This document shows positions 63,301-64,000 of a stretch of DNA of 64,000 bases, piece after piece. Made by a program: the position numbers and the translations under genes. This stretch comes from Desulfotignum sp. (GTDB lineage Bacteria > Desulfobacterota > Desulfobacteria > Desulfobacterales > Desulfobacteraceae). Position 1 is the first letter of the stretch, and every line of letters begins with the position of its first letter. The notes under the pieces are model-generated. The model searched no databases. It worked only from the letters and a program-made list of their open reading frames with translations, and had not been told where the DNA came from. Where the stretch lies: assembly GCA_011390335.1 (NCBI GenBank), contig JAABSO010000021.1, forward strand, positions 1 through 64,000, written 5' to 3'.

Positions 63301-64000
63301 CCAGGGTGTTGGAAATGATCCTGCCGAACCGGGTGGTGTTGAAACTTATGGTATCCAGAAAGGTGCGCAGCTCATCTGCTGCTTCCTGGAGCAAAGGGGT
63401 GTGAAATGCACCGGTAAGGTTGAGTTTTTTAAAAGACACCTCCTGCTGGGACAAATAGGTACAGAATTTGTCGATATCCTCTGCCTTGCCGGATACCGCG
63501 GTCTGCTTTTCACTGTTTTTGTTGGTAATGTAAATATTGGATATAAAGGATTTGTGCAGCAACGCTTCGGTCTCTTTTTCGTTTTTAAAGACCACCATGA
63601 TTTTTCCCGGCTGTTTGACCGTGCTTTCATACATGAGATCAGACCGCTTGATGATCAGGCGCATGGCATCTTCAAACCCCAGCATCCCTGAACAGAACAA
63701 TGCAGTATATTCCCCCACGGAATGGCCGATGAAATAATCGGGAGAAAACCCTTCCAGCCCCAGGCGGGAACAGATGGCAGCAGATGAAAGAAAAACAGCC
63801 GGCTGGGTATTCTGGGTGGAGTTCAGGGTATTGTCATCCCCGAACATGAGGTCCAGAAGCGAATACCCCCGGATCGTAAAGAAAATCTCGTCTCCCTTGT
63901 CCAGCACCTTCCGGATATGAGAATCTGCATCATACAGGGCCTTCATCATGCCCGGCCGCTGGGCACCCTGGCCGGAAAGCAGGGCCACCATACGCAGTTT
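57329..64000 (-). CDS. Multidomain PfaA-like lipid/polyketide synthase: AT-KS-ACPx3-KR-DH (N-terminus beyond window)
   Basis: At least 2220 residues are visible, and the frame is open to the right edge (numbering from the Met at 63991). An acyltransferase (1-290) has GHSVGEY with Ser91 and GAFHTPL with His197. A ketosynthase (400-910) has Cys652 (SSACAST), His800 (SHETYTPARGG) and His840 (TKGFTGHT). Three near-identical carrier domains lie at about 1022-1095, 1140-1212 and 1278-1350, separated by Ala/Pro/Ser-rich linkers. A ketoreductase (about 1395-1910) has TGGAGGITYE and Tyr1817. A hotdog dehydratase-like region (1920-2220) has HDHTMGDVPLFLG. All three carriers read LGIDTVKQVEI, with Thr where Ser normally holds phosphopantetheine. 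It resembles polyunsaturated-fatty-acid synthase subunits but with AT ahead of KS. The product is unknown. Confidence 0.85.
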   Translation of the reverse strand, partial: KLRMVALLSGQGAQRPGMMKALYDADSHIRKVLDKGDEIFFTIRGYSLLDLMFGDDNTLNSTQNTQPAVFLSSAAICSRLGLEGFSPDYFIGHSVGEYTALFCSGMLGFEDAMRLIIKRSDLMYESTVKQPGKIMVVFKNEKETEALLHKSFISNIYITNKNSEKQTAVSGKAEDIDKFCTYLSQQEVSFKKLNLTGAFHTPLLQEAADELRTFLDTISFNTTRFGRIISNTLARPYPEKENEVKDLLARQIVSPVEFIRSVEHVYVSGRTHFIEIGPSRLLVNLLKHINIGEYGTAVSVDPRDGETESFAVCRQYLIACNSLFEHQPVKVSSSVAASDEQIKTQEQNRTPVVEALPQINMTQDFEAFKEENKELLDRILYKEFERRKREAAVDAIDRFDFNTGKILISGVSVGLPGKGRRVFAKDNFDAILNGENFIEPLTREDQELITDKNITKLYKQPDGNARFVQITRTEDVIHLAGQLGYFDLTDEYGIKEQYDVAMSLGIAAGIEALKDANIPLVMQYKKMKGGRSMVPDGFALPAEMQEDTGVIITSLWPNGETLMAELEKYYYEKFFLRPHEEVEKIYYFLMERIKDMEIKEELTDWFFKSKARKRKDFSTYTFDRNFLANACPLGSAHLAMIIKAKGPNTLVSSACASTTLAIGIAEDWIRTGRCKRVLVVGGENATSTQQNQWVGSGFLALGAATIKKRVSEAAKPFDEDRNGTILGSGAVGLVIEAESEVSRRGMNGQCEILGTHIANSAYHTYNIDVPHMAKEMTKFINKVEKRTGLKKQDYADKLLFMSHETYTPARGGSADAEVTALETTFADHLSSICISNTKGFTGHTLGAAIEDVVLVKALQNRKAPPIANLTKIPDHFKKLNFSGQGNIKSEYGLHLSAGFGSHFAFMFVKRIQENAVQGNLAYHRWLRHITGAQKPELKIIDNTLCVVGGDPAAAALETQPQITRVPAMPAPAASIPSAAGSMPRTSEIAAPAQASASAPAGRQEPAAATGRSGAAASGAGQDSTLAAEKIKQVIAAQTGYTPDMLENDLDLEADLGIDTVKQVEIFGKIATQFGFPVPDDLKLRDLNTIDKLAGYVAARSASASSADQAPEASDQASARPGAAHTMDSGERVVTPKVPADQVSAAVKDVIAAQTGYTPDMLDDDLDLEADLGIDTVKQVEIFGKVATQFNFAVPDDLRLRDLNTIARLATYVAARTAGTEGGSDAAGIDTQTVTETGTKAGKGGSAAAADANDFPMPAAAHTMDSGERVVTQSLTGDEDTAAVVKDVIARQTGYTPDMLADDLDLEADLGIDTVKQVEIFGKVAGHFGFAVPDDLRLRDLNTIEKLTAYIQARVPAAPATAEDTIPATGTSDAVSTDMADPETSGPDDLFPDPASPIKRLVVRVNEADMPALGRPDFSGHKLLVSLDSHGFAKAVMERIQSTGGEVITLGTKDADVTADLSDLDGFQAAIDSFAKTDPQITGFIHLASLDAYFDRKNTEFAADADVNTTVKSIFLLLKTLFDKLDAPNTLIGTIAFDSVVFPYMDDCGEIHPLFGALSGMLKTANKELENTRVKVVDFSYKYPKKSLARIADLFLSELLSDDPRCEVGYKNKKRYVLSMHPETARKDAPIVSDGDTLLVTGGAGGITYEILKQVVAAYRVNLVILDINDIYATDPELLKPTATEADLMAMLRNQMPGEKPVAVKQALDRLMRVRQSIANIEYLKSQGISVAYHCTDVTDFQAVKKAVDACDRIDGIFHAAGMEMSQFIPKKERKAFELVVDVKVKGMRNLLAAAKDREYRYFFTFSSVTARFGNQGQVDYTAANDFLGKTLFREKQLHPEKTYKVYAWTAWGGVGMATNPTVKKVLEDRGIQFLPMDQGVKFFMADLLDKTESEMVFSGLDYDFDIDGLLGTPQDQAFPFLGEVTHQAEDTAVWTRVLDLSHDLFLHDHTMGDVPLFLGSTGIETMAEAAAALAGQGSVVTGLSDFSIPYGIKLLKGRPKEIIISSTRTNQDQYACDITSVFKNPKGQVMGDPKQHYQGNFVLSPDRPAPETIDLPEFHPMSWEGDLADLVYHPGRLFMFGLFATITDINSFDGTTLVTTVADRSTAPFFKGVTDPQFQAAPVLVDAMFQTGGLLEFLTTSRTVLPFRIASMAFFAPVEKQTDYLCITEKKASGKETNTYDLTLTDDAGKVFIKVTGFEMVKLTRLAPEDRIAGRVTFTETVV

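Noticed and set aside
1..64000. CRISPR arrays and tRNA/rRNA genes
   Set aside because: No regularly spaced repeats of 23-45 bases and no sequence recognisable as rRNA or a tRNA cloverleaf were noticed; a dedicated tool could still find a tRNA that I missed.

Overview
The window looks like a chromosomal segment of a mesophilic, anaerobic sulfate-reducing deltaproteobacterium of the Desulfobacteraceae type (Desulfobacter/Desulfotignum-like). This is inferred from gene content: HdrA/HdrD-type electron-transfer proteins, a fumarate-reductase-like flavoprotein, many hotdog thioesterases, a TRAP transporter, sigma-54 regulation and a giant PfaA-like lipid/polyketide synthase. The genes are GC-rich, dense and mostly in short operons. 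No rRNA, tRNA or CRISPR array was recognised.

Layout. 1-2185: tail of a flavoprotein, a metallo-beta-lactamase-fold protein and bifunctional tyrA. 2215-4373: a MotA/TolQ-like and MotB/OmpA-like membrane pair. 4526-8376: a ZraS/ZraR-like two-component system divergent from a ZraP/Spy-like periplasmic protein, with a near-perfect sigma-54 promoter. 8497-13784: housekeeping and transport genes (FAH-family hydrolase, rhomboid, TauE/SafE, MFS, PaaI thioesterase, MBL protein). 14103-19893: HdrA-MvhD-like and HdrD-like iron-sulfur proteins, a flavoprotein and a thioesterase. 19902-20418: a wrecked lactate permease. 20483-24544: dapF, rnd, thrS. 24585-29011: a tight cluster of alanine racemase, CapA-like protein, Glu/Asp racemase-like protein and D-Ala ligase-like ATP-grasp enzyme. 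29112-36212: nicotinamidase, thioesterase, a complete TRAP transporter, and a diguanylate cyclase with three periplasmic solute-binding domains. 36222-40207: NRDE protein, serine protease, SDR, small AF1514-like protein, Ca/Na antiporter.

40279-57217 reads as an accessory or defence island. It starts with a dead insertion element bounded by perfect 18-bp inverted repeats, containing IS66-like and DUF4338 (DruA-family) remnants. An orphan PAS histidine kinase follows, then debris of an AbiEi-like antitoxin. The centrepiece is a four-gene minus-strand operon (53145 to 43812): an unrecognised 280-aa protein, two paralogous BREX BrxD/DUF2791-like ATPases, and one 1967-aa protein fusing an Lhr-like SF2 helicase, a Cas4/Dna2-like Fe-S PD-(D/E)XK nuclease and a UPF1/DNA2-like SF1 helicase. 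A possible HipA tail fragment lies just upstream of the operon. Beyond a glycerate kinase, a C39-like peptidase and an amidohydrolase sits a decayed DinJ/RelE toxin-antitoxin pair. I regard the helicase-nuclease-ATPase operon as the best candidate for an undescribed anti-phage or genome-defence system; its components resemble parts of BREX, Shango and DISARM, but I do not recognise the combination.

57329 to the right edge carries at least 2220 codons of a multidomain synthase ordered AT-KS-ACP-ACP-ACP-KR-DH. Threonine replaces the usual phosphopantetheine serine in all three carrier domains. All domain and family calls are by eye and from memory, without database searches.
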